DNA of 64,000 nucleotides from Erpobdella octoculata (lineage: Eukaryota > Annelida > Clitellata > Hirudinida > Erpobdellidae), in NCBI GenBank assembly GCA_963978895.1, contig OZ022238.1:20759490-20823489 (forward strand). Reading direction: 5' to 3'. Position 1 is the stretch's first letter, and each line of letters starts with the position of its first letter. Shown here in pieces: positions 12,920 through 25,511 of this stretch. The position numbers were made by a program, and so were the translations under genes. Below the pieces are notes generated by a model that saw only the letters and a list, made by a program, of their open reading frames with translations, did no database searches and was not told where the DNA came from.

Positions 12920-13132
12920 GTATGTGCGTATGTATGTGTGTATGTATGTATGTGTACGTGCATGTATGTGTGTCTGTGTTTATGTATGTATGTATGTATG
13001 TATGTATGTATGTATGTATGTATGTATGTATGTATGTATGTATGTATGTATGTATGTATGTATGTATGTATGTATGTATGTATGTATGTATGTATGTATG
13101 TATGTATATATGTCTGTATGTATGTAAGTATG
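12920..13132. repeat. (TATG)n microsatellite
   Basis: An almost perfect ATGT array. It joins directly to the RTE 5' region and continues after the RTE at 16.5 kb. Confidence 0.95.
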
Positions 13133-13279
13133 TGTTTTTTACAATATTTCGGCGGTTTTTTTTGCGACGTTCAAAATGACTTTAAACTGGCACGTCTTAC
13201 TGATTAAACTCACTGTATCTAGTCACAGATGTCTTTTCGAGCCATTTTGCGTTTTTTAATATTGTGAAATTGAATTCCA

Positions 13280-16200
13280 TTGCCGCTTGACTTGACTACT
13301 ACTCAGTTATTCATGAGCAATGCACACACGAGTTGTCAGGCCACGAGTCAACGAACTACTTTCACACGTGATGCTCTTCTCGAATTCCGACAAGCAGCCC
13401 CTCCTATTCATTGTCAACTGCGCAAAATCTTGTTCTCCTTGCAACTATGGCTACCAATATGTAAACGGTGGTCACCTCGCCGCAGTGCTCACAACTGGGA
13501 AACCAGTAAAACCAGGCAAGAAACCAAGGACCTAAAACGAACGAATCTATCGATAAATGCTACCTCAACTGGGGCAGCCGATGTGTCAGCATTGGGGACC
13601 CATGGTGTGGACAAAAAATGGACTACTGGCCAAACGACTAAATTTATTAAACCAAAAAATGAAATACGAATTGTCGCGTGGAACGTACGAACTGGTCATC
13701 ACGTCGGCCAAAAGCAGATTATCGCCACCGAAATTACCAATTACAAAATATCGATCGCTACCATATCGGAACTACGACTCACGGGATCCGGGACGATGAT
13801 GATTAGCCCACCGACGAGACTATTACGCTCTTCTGACAAGCGAGAGGCGGATGCTGGATTTATGGTCGGCCAGCGGGCTGCCCACGGTGTCGTCGCCTTC
13901 CAACAAATTTCTGAACGTCTGGCAGTCCTTTCCATCGATGGCACAATCAAGACACACATCCTATCCGTCTACGCGCCGACCGAAACAAGCTCAGATGCAG
14001 CAAAACACGCTTTCTACGCCGATCTACAAGCTGCGACTGATTCTATACCGCAAACTGAAGTTACCATATTGGCAGGCGACTTTAACGCTCACGTTGGCGA
14101 CAACCGTAGTGGCTGGAAAGAAACGCTTGGACGATTCGACCACGGAAAAATCAACGACAATGGACAGCGACTGTTGTCGTTTGCGTCAGTAAACAACTTC
14201 GTCATTGGCAACAGCCTCTTCCAACACCCGAAGAAGCATCGGCTCACGTGGAGAAACCCGTCGGAGAAAGATTCGGCCATGCTCGACTACGTTCTGATCA
14301 ACAAGAGTTTTCGATCGACGCTCAACGACGTTCGAGCAATGCGTGGCCCAGATTGCGGATCTGATCACTACCTCGTGCGGGCCAAAATACAACTTCCAAT
14401 CCAAAAAGCAAAGAAGAAGACGCCGGCGGCTGTAAAGAGAAACTGGACGTGCCTACGCGATCCGGCAGTTCGACACAAATTCCAGCTTGCTTTATCGAAC
14501 AAGTTTGCGATCCTCAATACATTGGACGATGTCAACGATGAAGAAAAACAAATAACCACATCCGTCATAGAATGTGCTGCTCCGTTATGTCCACCGATCC
14601 GTCGACGAATGCAGCCATGGATTTCGGATGAGTGTCTGGATTTGGTAGCTGAGCGGAAAAGAATCAAGCACGTCGATTTCGAACAATACCGGCGACTTAA
14701 TCAAGAGGTAAGGCGGAAAATGAAGATCGAGCGAGAGGTGTATTGGAACGATGTTGCAGCCGAAATAGAAGAAGCCGCATCACGACATGAATATCGAACA
14801 TTGTATCAGACACTACAACGTTTAGGCGGCAAAACGAAATCGATCAACGATAACATCAGGAAAACGGATGGAAAGTTTGTTAGTTCGTCCTCCGATCGAT
14901 TACAGAGGTGGCGGGAATTCTTCACTATATGAACTATACAACCACGATCCGCCTGCAGGACCAGTCGCGGACCCGCCACAAATCGATCAACCGCAGATCC
15001 CATTTCCCGTCAACGTACCAACAATCGCCGAAGTGAAAGCGGCCGTCAAATCGCTCAAGAACGGAAAAGCGCCGGGCATCGATCAAATTACAGCCGAGAT
15101 GATCAAAGCTGGTGGTGACATTCTATTGCAACGTCTACACGTCCTATTGACATGCATCTGGGACACGGAGTACGTACCATCAGCGTGGAAGAAAGCGATC
15201 GTCGTTCCCATTTTGAAGAAAGGAGACAGTCGAGAATGCAAAAACTACCGCGGCATTAGTCTCCTTTCAATCATTGGGAGAGAATTCACGAAGATCATTC
15301 AGTCACGACTACAAAAACATTCGTGCCGTGAGGAACAGGCCGGATTTCGACAGAATCGTGGATGCATCGATCAAATCTTCGCACTACGCCAACTCGTAGA
15401 AGAGAGGGTTCGATGTGGCCGGTGGACTGTTGTTGTCTTCATCGACTTCAAATCGGCTTTCGACTGCATCCATTGGCCATCATTGGGGACTGCATTGGAA
15501 AGAGAAAGCATACGACCGAAAGTCATCCGTTTGTTACAAGCGTCGTATAGTGGTTCGACCAGCTGATCCGAATTCGAAACGACCTATCGGACGAGTTTAC
15601 CATTCAAACGGTGTCCGACAGGGAGACGTCGCCTCTCCGCTTTTATTTAACGTCGTGATCGATGCGATCCTGAGGAAATCGTTCGAAGGAAGGCGTGGTG
15701 TTCAATACGACAAAAACAACTTTATCACTGATCTGATGTTCACGGACGTGGAAGCTACAGATTTCCTAAACGACATCGGCGATATTGCCAAGTCATACGG
15801 CCTGATGATCAACGCCGAGAAGACCAAGGTATTAACAACGGACGGGTCGCCAGCTCATGTCCACTTAAATGATGTCCAGATCGAGCAAGTGACGAAATTT
15901 AAATACCTTGGATCGATCGTGCAGGAAAAAAAGACGTCGTCGTCGACGACGTACACAGCCGCGTTGGCCAGGCGACTGCGGCATTTGCAGCGCTCAGATG
16001 GTGCGTTTGGAAGAGAACGAACATTGCAATCAAGACAAAAATTCGTCTTTACCGATCATTGATTCTTCCGATCCTCCTATATGGCTCGGAGACATGAACA
16101 TGGTTTAAATCCGATGTGAATAGACTTGAAGTATTCCAAATGCAATGCCTGCGGCGAATACTGGGAGTCTCCATCCGCGACCGCATTCGAAACGAGACGA

Positions 16201-16395
16201 TCCGTGAACGGTGTGATCGACAACCACTGATCGACGAACACATCCAAAAACGGCGACAACGGTGGTTAGGGCACGTCTGCCGAATGAATGGTAAACGGCT
16301 TCCCAATAGTTCACTTTGGCGTGAGCGACCGCCTGGCTGGCGCATCCAACGTTCGGCGCAAAAGAAAATATGACTGAAAATTATTGATGGGGACC
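13280..16395 (+). pseudogene. RTE-like LINE, copy 1, endonuclease + RT, frameshifted
   Basis: The endonuclease frame (13280-14932) has RIVAWNVRTG, ATISELRLTG, ILAGDFNAHVG, LDYVLINKSF and GSDHYLVRAK. A frameshift near 14925 leads to the RT frame (to 15566) with LKNGKAPGIDQITAEMI, WKKAIVVPILKKGD, KNYRGISLLS and FIDFKSAFDCIHW. A second shift near 15550-15612 leads to VRQGDVASPLLFNVVIDA. The catalytic motif C is gone: LMFTDVEATDF replaces the longer sequence with ADDSAVFAD seen in copy 2. Then come INAEKTKVLTTDG, KYLGSIVQEK and the RTE-type C-terminus (LRRILGVSIRDRI, RRQRWLGHVCRMNG). It cannot make active RT. Confidence 0.9.
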
Positions 16396-16502
16396 TCAAG
16401 AAGAAGCGACTGACCGCCGATGGGGCGAGAAGCGTTGCAGCCCATCGAGGAAAATGGAAGATTGTCGTGGAAGACGTTCGTGGTCCCGTGGCACCGACAG
16501 CA

Positions 16503-16505
16503 GCG

Positions 16506-16539
<34 letters not shown>

Positions 16540-16725
16540 TGTATGTATGTATGTATGTATGTATGTATGTATGTATGTATGTATGTATGTATGTATGTAT
16601 GTATGTATGTATGTATGTATGTATGTATGTATGTATGTATGTATGTATGTATGTATGTATGTATGTATGTATGTATGTATGTATGTATGTATGTATGTAT
16701 GTATGTATGTATGTATGTATGTATG

Positions 16726-16756
<31 letters not shown>

Positions 16757-16941
16757 GTATGTATGTATGTATGTATGTATGTATGTATGTATGTATGTAT
16801 GTATGTATGTATGTATGTATGTATGTATGTATGTATGTATGTATGTATGTATGTATGTATGTATGTATGTATGTATGTATGTATGTATGTATGTATGTAT
16901 GTATGTATGTATGTATGTATGTATGTATGTATGTATGTATG

Positions 16942-16972
<31 letters not shown>

Positions 16973-17166
16973 GTATGTATGTATGTATGTATGTATGTAT
17001 GTATGTATGTATGTATGTATGTATGTATGTATGTATGTATGTATGTATGTATGTATGTGTGTATGTATCTATGTATGTATGTATGTATGTATGTATGTAT
17101 GTATGTATGTATGTATGTATGTATGTATGTATGTATGTATGTATGCATGTATGTATGTATGTATGT
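16503..17166. repeat. (TATG)n microsatellite
   Basis: About 660 bp of ATGT with only a few single-base interruptions. It begins right at the RTE 3' end (CACCGACAGCAGCG). Confidence 0.97.
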
Positions 17167-17548
17167 AGAATCGGATCTTTACATACATAAATGAGCGGAA
17201 ACGGGAAGCCAACTGAGAGCGAAAGATCGAGCGGGAAAGGGAACGCGACCGAGAAAGCGACCGGGAACGAGAAAGCAACCCGGAGCGGAAAAGCGACCGA
17301 GAGAGGAAAAGTGACCGGGAGCGGGAAAGCAACCCGGAACGGGAAATCGACCGGGAGCGGGAAAAAAACTGGAAACGAGAAAGCGTCTGGGAGCGGAAAA
17401 ACGGCCTGGAGCCAAAAACCGACTGGGAACGGGAAAGCGACCGGGAGGAAAAACCGACCGAGAACGGGAGAGCAAGCAGGCACGGGAAAGCGACCGGGAG
17501 CGGGAAAACAAGCGGGGAAGGAAACGGGAGCAAGAGAGACAAGCATTA
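17167..17548 (+). repeat. Purine-rich Helitron minisatellite
   Basis: Imperfect units like GCGACCGGGAACGGGAAA, strongly purine-biased, ending AAAAACCTTTAAAA. The same block precedes the Helitron 3' ends at 7008 (inverted), 36440, 40381 and 59534. Confidence 0.8.
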
Positions 17549-17865
17549 GAAAAACCTTTAAAAATTACTTTATTTGTCAATTATTAAAATCCATAGGTAT
17601 AATTTGTTATATATATATCAATGATAAAAAAATTGTATTTAATAACTACTGAATACTAATAGAAATATCTTCGATAATATAGTAGCTATACGACTAATTA
17701 CGTAAGCGTGACATTATCAGTGAGTGATTGGGTGTGTGAGTGAGTGAGTGAGTGAGTGAGTGAGTGAGTGAGTGAGTGAGTGAGTGAGTGAGTGAGTGAG
17801 TGAGTGAGTGAGTGAGTGAGTGAGTGAGTGAGTGAGTGAGTGAGTGACGGGGGCTACTATATTGT
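17549..17865 (+). repeat. Dispersed repeat R1, copy 2, with (GTGA)n
   Basis: It begins with ATTACTTTATTTGTCAATT and contains the shared R1 body and a GTGA array (about 17725-17847), ending GACGGGGGCTA. Copy 1 (4693-4836) has only four or five GTGA units. Confidence 0.75.
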
Positions 17866-18272
17866 AGATAATTAAATCTTTTTGTGGTTTATCTAAAAAA
17901 AGTATTTGTATTTCAATGTTATTTTCAAAAATTTATTTCACGTTTTTGTAAAAACTAAAATGAATTTTTGTGTGTGCAATAATTTGTCTCTGAAACAAAA
18001 GAATATAAATTTGCAGGAAATTACATGTCCTGAATATCAAATATGCTGGACGATCATTGAAATAGGAGGAGGCCAGCAGGCCAAATGCGACACCATGTGA
18101 TACACTCGAGAAAGCCAAGGGCGAACCCGTCGCAGGCGAATCGCCGATTGACACGTCAGTGTAATTTTATTAAAAAAACAACTATGTATTTGTTTAAAAT
18201 TTAATGTAGATTTTTAAAAATAATAAATAAGTTTTTAACCATTTTTAAAAATTTATTTCAACATTTTTGTTG
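17866..18272. other. AT-rich stretch, nothing recognised
   Basis: No long frame, hairpin or known repeat end was seen. Confidence 0.5.
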
Positions 18273-19935
18273 GTGAAGCCATATATATATATATAGATAC
18301 GCCCTGCTGTGCTAACGTTCGACTTCAACACTCGGCCTCCGAGCCAGCCCCAACCGAGACCTAAAACTGCACAATAAATAAACAGGGATGACGATAATAT
18401 GTATACGACTTACGATAGTTTTCTCCCTAATTTCGTTTTATTGAATTAGTCTGTATTTATGAATGGTTTTTCTTATTGAAACACACAAATAAGGAATTTT
18501 GTTTTTATTTCGAAGAAAATGAGTTTTATGGGTGGTTTAGTCTAGTTAAATTTAATTTAACTAACTTACCAATTTCACTGCTAAAAAAATATTACTCCTG
18601 ACAATATTTTTACATATAATAGCAGCTACTATTAAAAGTCATTTTTATAGTGAAAATTGACATTCTCATACTATGAAAAACATTATTTAGAAGTATAACT
18701 TTTAGTTTGAAAGTAGAACTTTAAAGTTTGTTTTTTTCTGGAGCAAATTTAGGATTAATATGAGAAGTAACATGATTAGGAAAACTGCATCTTTGGAATT
18801 TTTGATGATTAGTCGGTTCATGGCTTTAAATTTGTGTACACATGCTCTCTTCAACGTTTTCTTCCTACTGGTATGATACAGTTGCAACATTGTTATAGTT
18901 GGAATAGGTAATCCCGTTTTAGGGGTTCATTGACAAACCAAATATGTAAGCTTCATCCACTAGCCCTTTAGCTCTACCCACAAAATTTTAAATGTAATTT
19001 CTGAAAATGTAGAGCAGCATTAATAATATCAAAATTAGGATTAAACCATTGTAGATTAAAATCGAGTAAATGTGTAAAATTATTTGTTGGTTACTAAATG
19101 TTAATAATAGTGAAAAAAACATAAGAGGTTTTAGTGGTATTTCTTAAAATAGAATAAAATACTTAGGTTTGGGTACAGTGTGTTGTTAATTTAGATCAAA
19201 CTAATGACAAAAACAAAATTAAATGAAAAATAAAGATTTCATTTCTAGATGTCATTTATGGTTAGTGACTTGAATTTGTCTCTGGAAAAAATTCACTTAT
19301 TAATGAAACAACTCATAACATTGACTTTTATTTTACTATAGTTCCCTTTTCCTGATAATTGCTGAGCTGACATATTTCTAGACAATGGAACACTGTAACG
19401 TCATATCTGAAAGATAATATATATCGTCACAGATATTATATCTATAGAAGTGAATCAATTCACAAATTGATAGTGAGATTAATCTATATCGATATATAAA
19501 ATAGTACAACATTATGACTTTAACTGATGCTGAACTTACAGCTGTTTGATGCAATGATGAAACATTCCGTTATTCAACACCACCCTCTTGCAGATACTCT
19601 TCTTATTTTCCCTGAAGTTTGTATGCCACCCAACCTGAGAGCGGGTAACTGCATTTCCAGATGAAACTTTAACCTGTTAATAGTAACAGTTTGAATACTG
19701 AGTAAATTAGTTAACAATTTCAATTGAAAAATATTGATAGCTTAAACAAATTTTTTTTAAATATAATCGAAAAGGATTTAAATCAAATTTTAAAAACAGG
19801 CTTTTGGCTTAAAGATGAATTGAAAAATTAAAATTGTTGATATTAATGAATATTGACTTTCATGAAAATGATTATTGAAATTTATTTCAGGTTCCTCAAT
19901 CTTGTCTATAAACAAAACCTCTCTTAAAAAAGTTT

Positions 19936-20104
19936 TTTTTATGATAGTTTATAGTCCTTTACACCATGTGTTTTAAGACTGAATTGGCTGTATGTAGGAA
20001 GCACATAAGTACTTCCTGTCGTGGATCAAAGTTTGATTCTTTTAACTGTCCCTCCTTCTTTATCCAGGCTTAGGACTGGCTCGCAATTAGCGAGGCAGAG
20101 TTGT
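19936..20104 (-). mobile_element. SINE-A copy 1
   Basis: Minus-strand copy of the short element at 32687-32883. Shared phrases are CTCGCAATTAGCGAGGC, ACATAAGTACTTCCTG and AGTCCTTTACACCA. It has a short T-run at its left (the tail) and near-identical flanks (CTTAAAAAAGTTT and CTTAAAGAAGTTT), consistent with a target duplication of about 13 bp. Confidence 0.7.
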
Positions 20105-20599
20105 TCTTAAAGAAGTTTCAAGTAATGAGAGTAATAGGACTTTAGAAATCTAGACAAATGGAACCTTTACTATTCAAAATATCAATCGTGTTGCTGACAT
20201 TTTTTTTTACTTAAAGACAGTAGTTATGATCCTACCATTTAAGAAACCCAGAAAAGAAAAGCTGTGTTAGTCAAATTAGAAATACACATCTAAATCTTTA
20301 TAATTATTAATTAATGGAGATATTAATAGTGAGTAATAGTGACTAAATCTCAGTAGAAAACTTCTACTATAACTAACTGTGAAACTTTTGTCAAGCGTTA
20401 TTTATTGTATGGATAATAATGGATAATGTTGGTAAAAAATGTATTCATATAACTCATGCATAAAGTTAAATTTTAATTAACATAATAAACTTTTCTACTC
20501 TTATCATCTTTATGTAATATTTAAAATCTAAAAGCTTACCTTGTAAATTAAATTCACTACCTGTTGTTCACTACTAGTCTGCTGTTGGCTGGGCAGATG

Positions 20600-20860
20600 T
20601 GCTAATAATAATAACATGGTTTAAACAAAGTGGTTCAGAAGACTAAATAGCCTGTGTGAGAACCACTACTGGTTAAAAACCAATTTGTCCAAGCATCACT
20701 TTAAAATGTTCAATCAACTCAACAGAAACTGCTTCTTCACTCAGCTGGTTCCAGGCATTGATGACTCTGCTGCTGAAGAATCTCTGCTTAAATTTCCCCT
20801 CCGATTGTTTGAAGATCTTGTACCTGTGACCCCGTAGTCCTACTCCTGTCTGGCATACTT
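20600..20860 (-). pseudogene. LINE-D C-terminal tail fragment
   Basis: The minus strand reads GLRGHRYKIFKQSEGKF, then RFFSSRVINAWNQLSEEAV and a stop. This is the typical end of CR1-type pol proteins (RGH...FFSxRVxNxWNxLP). An ATTATTATT tail lies at about 20600-20615. It is severely 5'-truncated. Confidence 0.75.
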
Positions 20861-21349
20861 TTTTCTTCGGTTTTTTTGACTCTTTATATAGCTAATTCAA
20901 CATCAAAATAACGAGAATTCTCTTTAAGAGGTTACGAGAATTATACTAAGCGGCAACATAACGAGCTGTGAAAGGGCGCCCGATTGGTTGAGCATTTGCT
21001 CCATTTGCTCAGTCGGCAAACATCTTTTTTTAAGCAAACTTTAAAAAAATTGTTTTAAAATTATTTTTATTCAAAATTATATTTTTTTTCATATTTTTAA
21101 TAAGTTTAAATTTTTTAAACACATTTTCTACTTCGAAATTTATGAATTGTTATATACAATGCTGGGGTCGCCGGCCGGCCTATGAAAAAATGTGTGCAGG
21201 GCGTATCTATATGTATCTATGCGTGAAGCAAACGTGCTTTGAAATCTTTTCAAACGACGGTTTACTTCTAAGCTTGTTTTACCTTGAAGTTTACCTGTCA
21301 CAAGCTTTGAGCTTGCATGTTGGAGCGTGTACTGTTTTATACGATCACT

Positions 21350-22484
21350 ATGAATATGGAATTTCGAAATGCTGTATTATTAAAAATTCTTATTGTAGTC
21401 AGTTTGTTTATAATTTTTATTTTTATTTTTGTTACTAGAAAATCTGTAACCTTTGAGCACTTTCACATACACTCTAATCCTAATGACTATATCAAAAATT
21501 GTATAACGGAAGAAGCAATAGGAAAATTTCAAGATAATCTAGAGTCTGCCAAATATGCTTATACACCTAAAATTGTGGCGGAGTCATCAGTTATTAGAAC
21601 TGAATCATTTAAAAATGTTTTTCAAAATAGAGCCTGGGGTCAAGGCTTTGATAAGGATAACACCGGTCTAAGTGCATCCGGTTTGTTTCAGTTCACATGT
21701 TTGCAAGTTTAGATTACTAATTAACTTTTAAATTTTGTTGATTTTTTTAAAGGACCAGGTTCAACGTTAGATTGGTCACAAGAAGTTGTTGCAGTTTTAC
21801 ACATTACCATAAATCAAATCAAAAAGTTAAGAAAACCCAATTCAAAAATTCGATTACTGGATGTTCCATGTGGCGATATGGCCTGGATGAGTAGGTTCTT
21901 GTACACAAGAAATGATGTAGAATACACTGGAATGGATATTGTTCCAAATATCATTAACCATCACAAAGAAACATATAAGAAAGAGGATTGGAATTTCACC
22001 CTTCAGGATATTGTAACAATGGAAAGTTTGGGTAGCTATGACATTATATTATGTCGAATGCTTTTGCAGCACCTGCATTTTAGCGATGTAGAAAGGTAAA
22101 GTACATGTAAACTTGTTAAAATTAATCATTATACTTACTATTTTTCTAATTTTTGATTTTATTTTTAGGGTTTTAAAGATATTTTCAAGTAGTTCAAGTG
22201 GTTTTTTGATTGTCACAACGTTTCCAACCTATTCAATAAATAGAGAACTCCAACTTAATGTTCCGGGAAGATTCAGAGAGTTAAACCTAGAAATTCCTCC
22301 TTACTCTTTGACTCCTCCTCTATGTCTGTCAAAAGATGGTCATCCCAATACGATTTTGCATTCTAATACCTTTGTCGGAATTTGGAAACTTCCTTTAAGA
22401 AGAATCAGTAAATGTAAAGATCCCTATTCTTTTTATGTGAACAATTTTAACAGAACGTTTTACTCATGTTGTAAGTGGTCATGA
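21350..22484 (+). CDS. Membrane-anchored SAM-dependent methyltransferase-like gene (3 exons)
   Basis: Exons 21350-21680, 21753-22095 and 22169-22484 join in frame to 329 aa. The introns are 72 and 73 bp with GT...AG borders, and the joints restore SASGPGSTLDW and DVERVLKIF. An upstream ATG at 21317 would add 11 residues; I prefer 21350 because it places a short N-tail before the hydrophobic segment (ILIVVSLFIIFIFIFV), a single signal anchor suggesting a type II Golgi/ER protein. Class I methyltransferase motifs follow: LLDVPCGDMAWM (SAM loop), YTGMDIVPNII (acidic residue for the ribose) and YDIILCRMLLQHLHF. The substrate is unknown. All joints are intact, so the gene is probably functional. 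It is the only convincing host gene here. Confidence 0.8.
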
Positions 22485-22503
22485 GAAACTCTCCAAATTA
22501 AAC

Positions 22504-22509
22504 AATAAA
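22504..22509 (+). promoter_or_regulatory. Candidate polyadenylation signal
   Basis: AATAAA, 20 bases after the methyltransferase stop codon, in an AT-rich 3' flank. Confidence 0.5.
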
Positions 22510-22626
22510 TCTCATTTATATTATATGTTCATTTGTTTGTTTCGGTTTATGTAATTGTGTGTTTTGCTACTATACCTATTTGTGTATCTGTATTTGCATC
22601 TTTTATTTTGTGTATGTGTGTTAGAG

Positions 22627-23664
22627 GGTTTTGTGACATTTAGGCGGGCGACAGTTAGGCGCGCGACATATAGGCAGCGGCATATGGGCGGATAGACATA
22701 TATGCGGAATGACATTTAGGCGTATCAACATTTAGGAGCGCGACATTTAGGGGCGCGACATTTTAGGGGCGCGACTTTTAGGCAACAAAAATTTGGCTGT
22801 TGCTATACTGATTTTTAATCCACTTAAAAACTAATTTAGCTTAAAATTGTAGTCTATTGGTTTTATGGGTCAATTTTTCTGTAACTATCGCTTGATTTTT
22901 TTGTCTGTAAACATTAAAGCTTTCAAGAAACATTTTTTTTGTCTTGAAATAAACTTGAATAACAACAACAGAAAATAGTTTGTAATGATTTTTATTTAAA
23001 TTGTTACATTCAGTACATACATATAATCAACAACTAAGCATGTGATAGATGAGCAATAGCTTGCAGATATGTGAAGACTTCCACACGTCTGTATGTAGCT
23101 ACGGCACGCCGAACACGGCTGTCTAGTGTGCGATACTTCTTCGAGGATAAGTTAACAATTCCGTTCGTGCCTTGCAAGAACTTTGTTTTTTGCTGTTGCA
23201 TGTTCCGTTTGATACCATCCATGAATGACCAGAGAGTTGGATGGTGACCCTGGAAGAGTGACTGAAGGCTATAATGCCACCACTTACCAAATCGGCTCAT
23301 AATTATTCAGCAAAGTTTTATTATATCCTTAAAATTACAAATTTTTTAAAGCATTTTTAATTAGTAAATATTACTAGAATGTCCATTTTTAAGCTTTTCA
23401 TTGCATAAGCATAAATTACTCAAATAGCTTAAATTTACATTGCATAAGTTTAAGTTGCATGCGCCTATTTGTCGTCCACCTAAATGTCTATCCACCCATT
23501 TGTCGTCCACCTAAATGTCTATCCACCCATTTGTCGTCCGCCTAAATGTCCATCCGCCCCTTTGTCGTCCGCCTAAATGTCCATCCACCCATTTGTCGTG
23601 CGCTCATATGGATCCGCCCAAATGTCGCACGCCTAACTGACGTCCGCCCAAGTGTCCCGATACC
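22627..23664. mobile_element. MULE-like element M2, non-autonomous
   Basis: The termini are GGTTTTGTGACATTTAGGCG and, read inward from the right, GGTATCGGGACACTTGGGCG. Both continue into iterated CATTTAGGCG / CCTAAATGTC units. The 9-bp word GTGTTAGAG lies at 22618-22626 and 23665-23673, matching the 8-11-bp duplications of MULEs. Inside is the C-terminal end of a MULE transposase on the minus strand. Confidence 0.85.
23034..23300 (-). pseudogene. MULE transposase C-terminal fragment
   Basis: About 88 codons: GKWWHYSLQSLFQGHHPTLW, SFMDGIKRNMQQQ, KKYRTLDSRVRRAVATY and YLQAIAHLSHA before the stop. In FLYWCH-type MULE transposases the C-terminus has the same order (W-H...HHPxIW..., KKYRxLxxRL, YLRGIAH). 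The catalytic domain is missing, so M2 depended on a helper. Confidence 0.75.
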
Positions 23665-23673
23665 GTGTTAGAG

Positions 23674-24385
23674 TTTGTGTTAGGTTAACATGAGAAGGAG
23701 TTTCGCGATGACATTAAATACAATAATTGTTTTGGATGTAAGAAATTCACCGAAATTTTATTTGAGAAAATAATATACGTAAAAGAAAATTATTTTTTCT
23801 TAAATTTGAAATATTAAAAAAAACATTTTTGGTCGCAATTGTTGACACGAAATCCTCAAACAAATTCTACAGTAGAAAAATCTTTTAGGAGAAAATCGAT
23901 CAATACTTTTCGTAAAAAACAATTTTTTTAAATAAAATGAACTTGAAGTAAAATTACAAATAAAAAACAAATAAAATTTAATTTAAATACTAATTAATAT
24001 AAACTCAGTATATTCGAAAAGGAGTATACGGTTTGTATACTTATAGTAGCCAATTTATCGAATCTTAGTAATCAATAAAATAAACATATAAAGCGCCTTT
24101 TCTTAAATTCAAAAAAATTCGTTCTCCAATAAATTCGCTAAATAAAAATGTTTTAAAAACCATGTAAAAAATTAAAATATGCATACCTAATTAGAAGACA
24201 GAAGACCATCAGCATAATTTAACAACAAACACATGAAAACAAACATTCAGCAAAAGCGTTGATAACTGAAGAAAAGAAACAATTATTATATGAAAAGAAT
24301 TTTAAAATGGCCTCTACAAGGCAGCACTACCAATGACCCTAAAACTAACGACTACAAAAAAAAGTCCCAGGTTGACCTGGTGATA
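23674..24385. other. AT-rich stretch, nothing recognised
   Basis: No convincing coding frame, hairpin or known repeat end. Confidence 0.5.
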
Positions 24386-24388
24386 CTG

Positions 24389-24650
24389 ACAAGCTCAGCA
24401 AACCACAACATGGTGCAATCAGAGGAGAAAGACACCGGCAGTCGAGGGCCGTTGATCACCAGATACGAGCGCTGAAACGAATTGCGATGAAGTATGAGAC
24501 CACGGCTGACAGGAAACACAAATCTGATGTTGACCAGCTATCCAAAGTTGGTAGACGCCGGAGAGCCGAAATCGATGAAGAGATTCAAGTCGTCAAAACG
24601 ACAAAAAACATTTATATTTATAAAGATATTAAATATTTTTAAAATATCAC
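24389..24650 (+). pseudogene. Unidentified coding-like fragment
   Basis: An open frame without a start reads DTDKLSKPQHGAI, RQSRAVDHQIRALKR and KYETTADRKHKSD, then basic RRRAEIDEEIQVV, to a stop near 24650. The composition is like a charged helical protein. I recognise no family; it may be an exon or a transposon fragment. Confidence 0.25.
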
Positions 24651-24914
24651 CTAGTTTATTAAAAAGAACATTTAAATTAGGAAGTTTATTGATGTAATCA
24701 AAGCTTCTCTATAATAGACTATGATTATTTCATCATACTTATTTATTATACGTTACCGTAACTACGTAAACAACAGTTCATAAAAAGCATAAAATAAGCT
24801 TAAAAAGTACGTAAATAAAATAAACACTGTAAGATTTAAAAATTTAAATGGGAGCGAGCAATTTTGTGCAAGAAAAACTCGATGAAACATTCTTCAGGTT
24901 TAGATAAATTAGAA

Positions 24915-25511
<597 letters not shown>

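Larger units (their letters stand above)
9469..17548 (+). mobile_element. Helitron-2 (non-autonomous), heavily interrupted
   Basis: The 5' end is TCTACATATATAAAAATGAA. The body resumes after LINE-C at 12763 with CCTTTATGCATTGCTACACC and CACAAAATGAGCGG, phrases that recur just before the Helitron end at 40.05-40.14 kb. Then come a TATG array, the RTE, more TATG, and the GCGGGAAAGCGACCGGGA minisatellite. The canonical hairpin and CTAG are missing at 17548, where repeat R1 starts. Treating all this as one element is an inference from the order of parts. Confidence 0.5.
18280..21222. mobile_element. Candidate inverted-repeat element (2.9 kb)
   Basis: The left inner end has ATATAGATACGCCCTGC and the right end has the exact reverse complement GCAGGGCGTATCTATAT. 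The word GTGAAGC flanks both sides (18273-18279 and 21223-21229), which could be a 7-bp target duplication. The interior is AT-rich and has no recognisable transposase; it contains a SINE and a LINE tail. The superfamily is unknown. Confidence 0.4.

Noticed and set aside
17191..17652. Lys/Gly/Thr-rich open frame after the TATG array
   Set aside because: Translation of the purine-rich Helitron minisatellite; other copies of the block do not keep the frame.
18702..18890. Small minus-strand frame with a hydrophobic C-terminus
   Set aside because: About 60 codons in AT-rich noncoding sequence, with no similarity or context.
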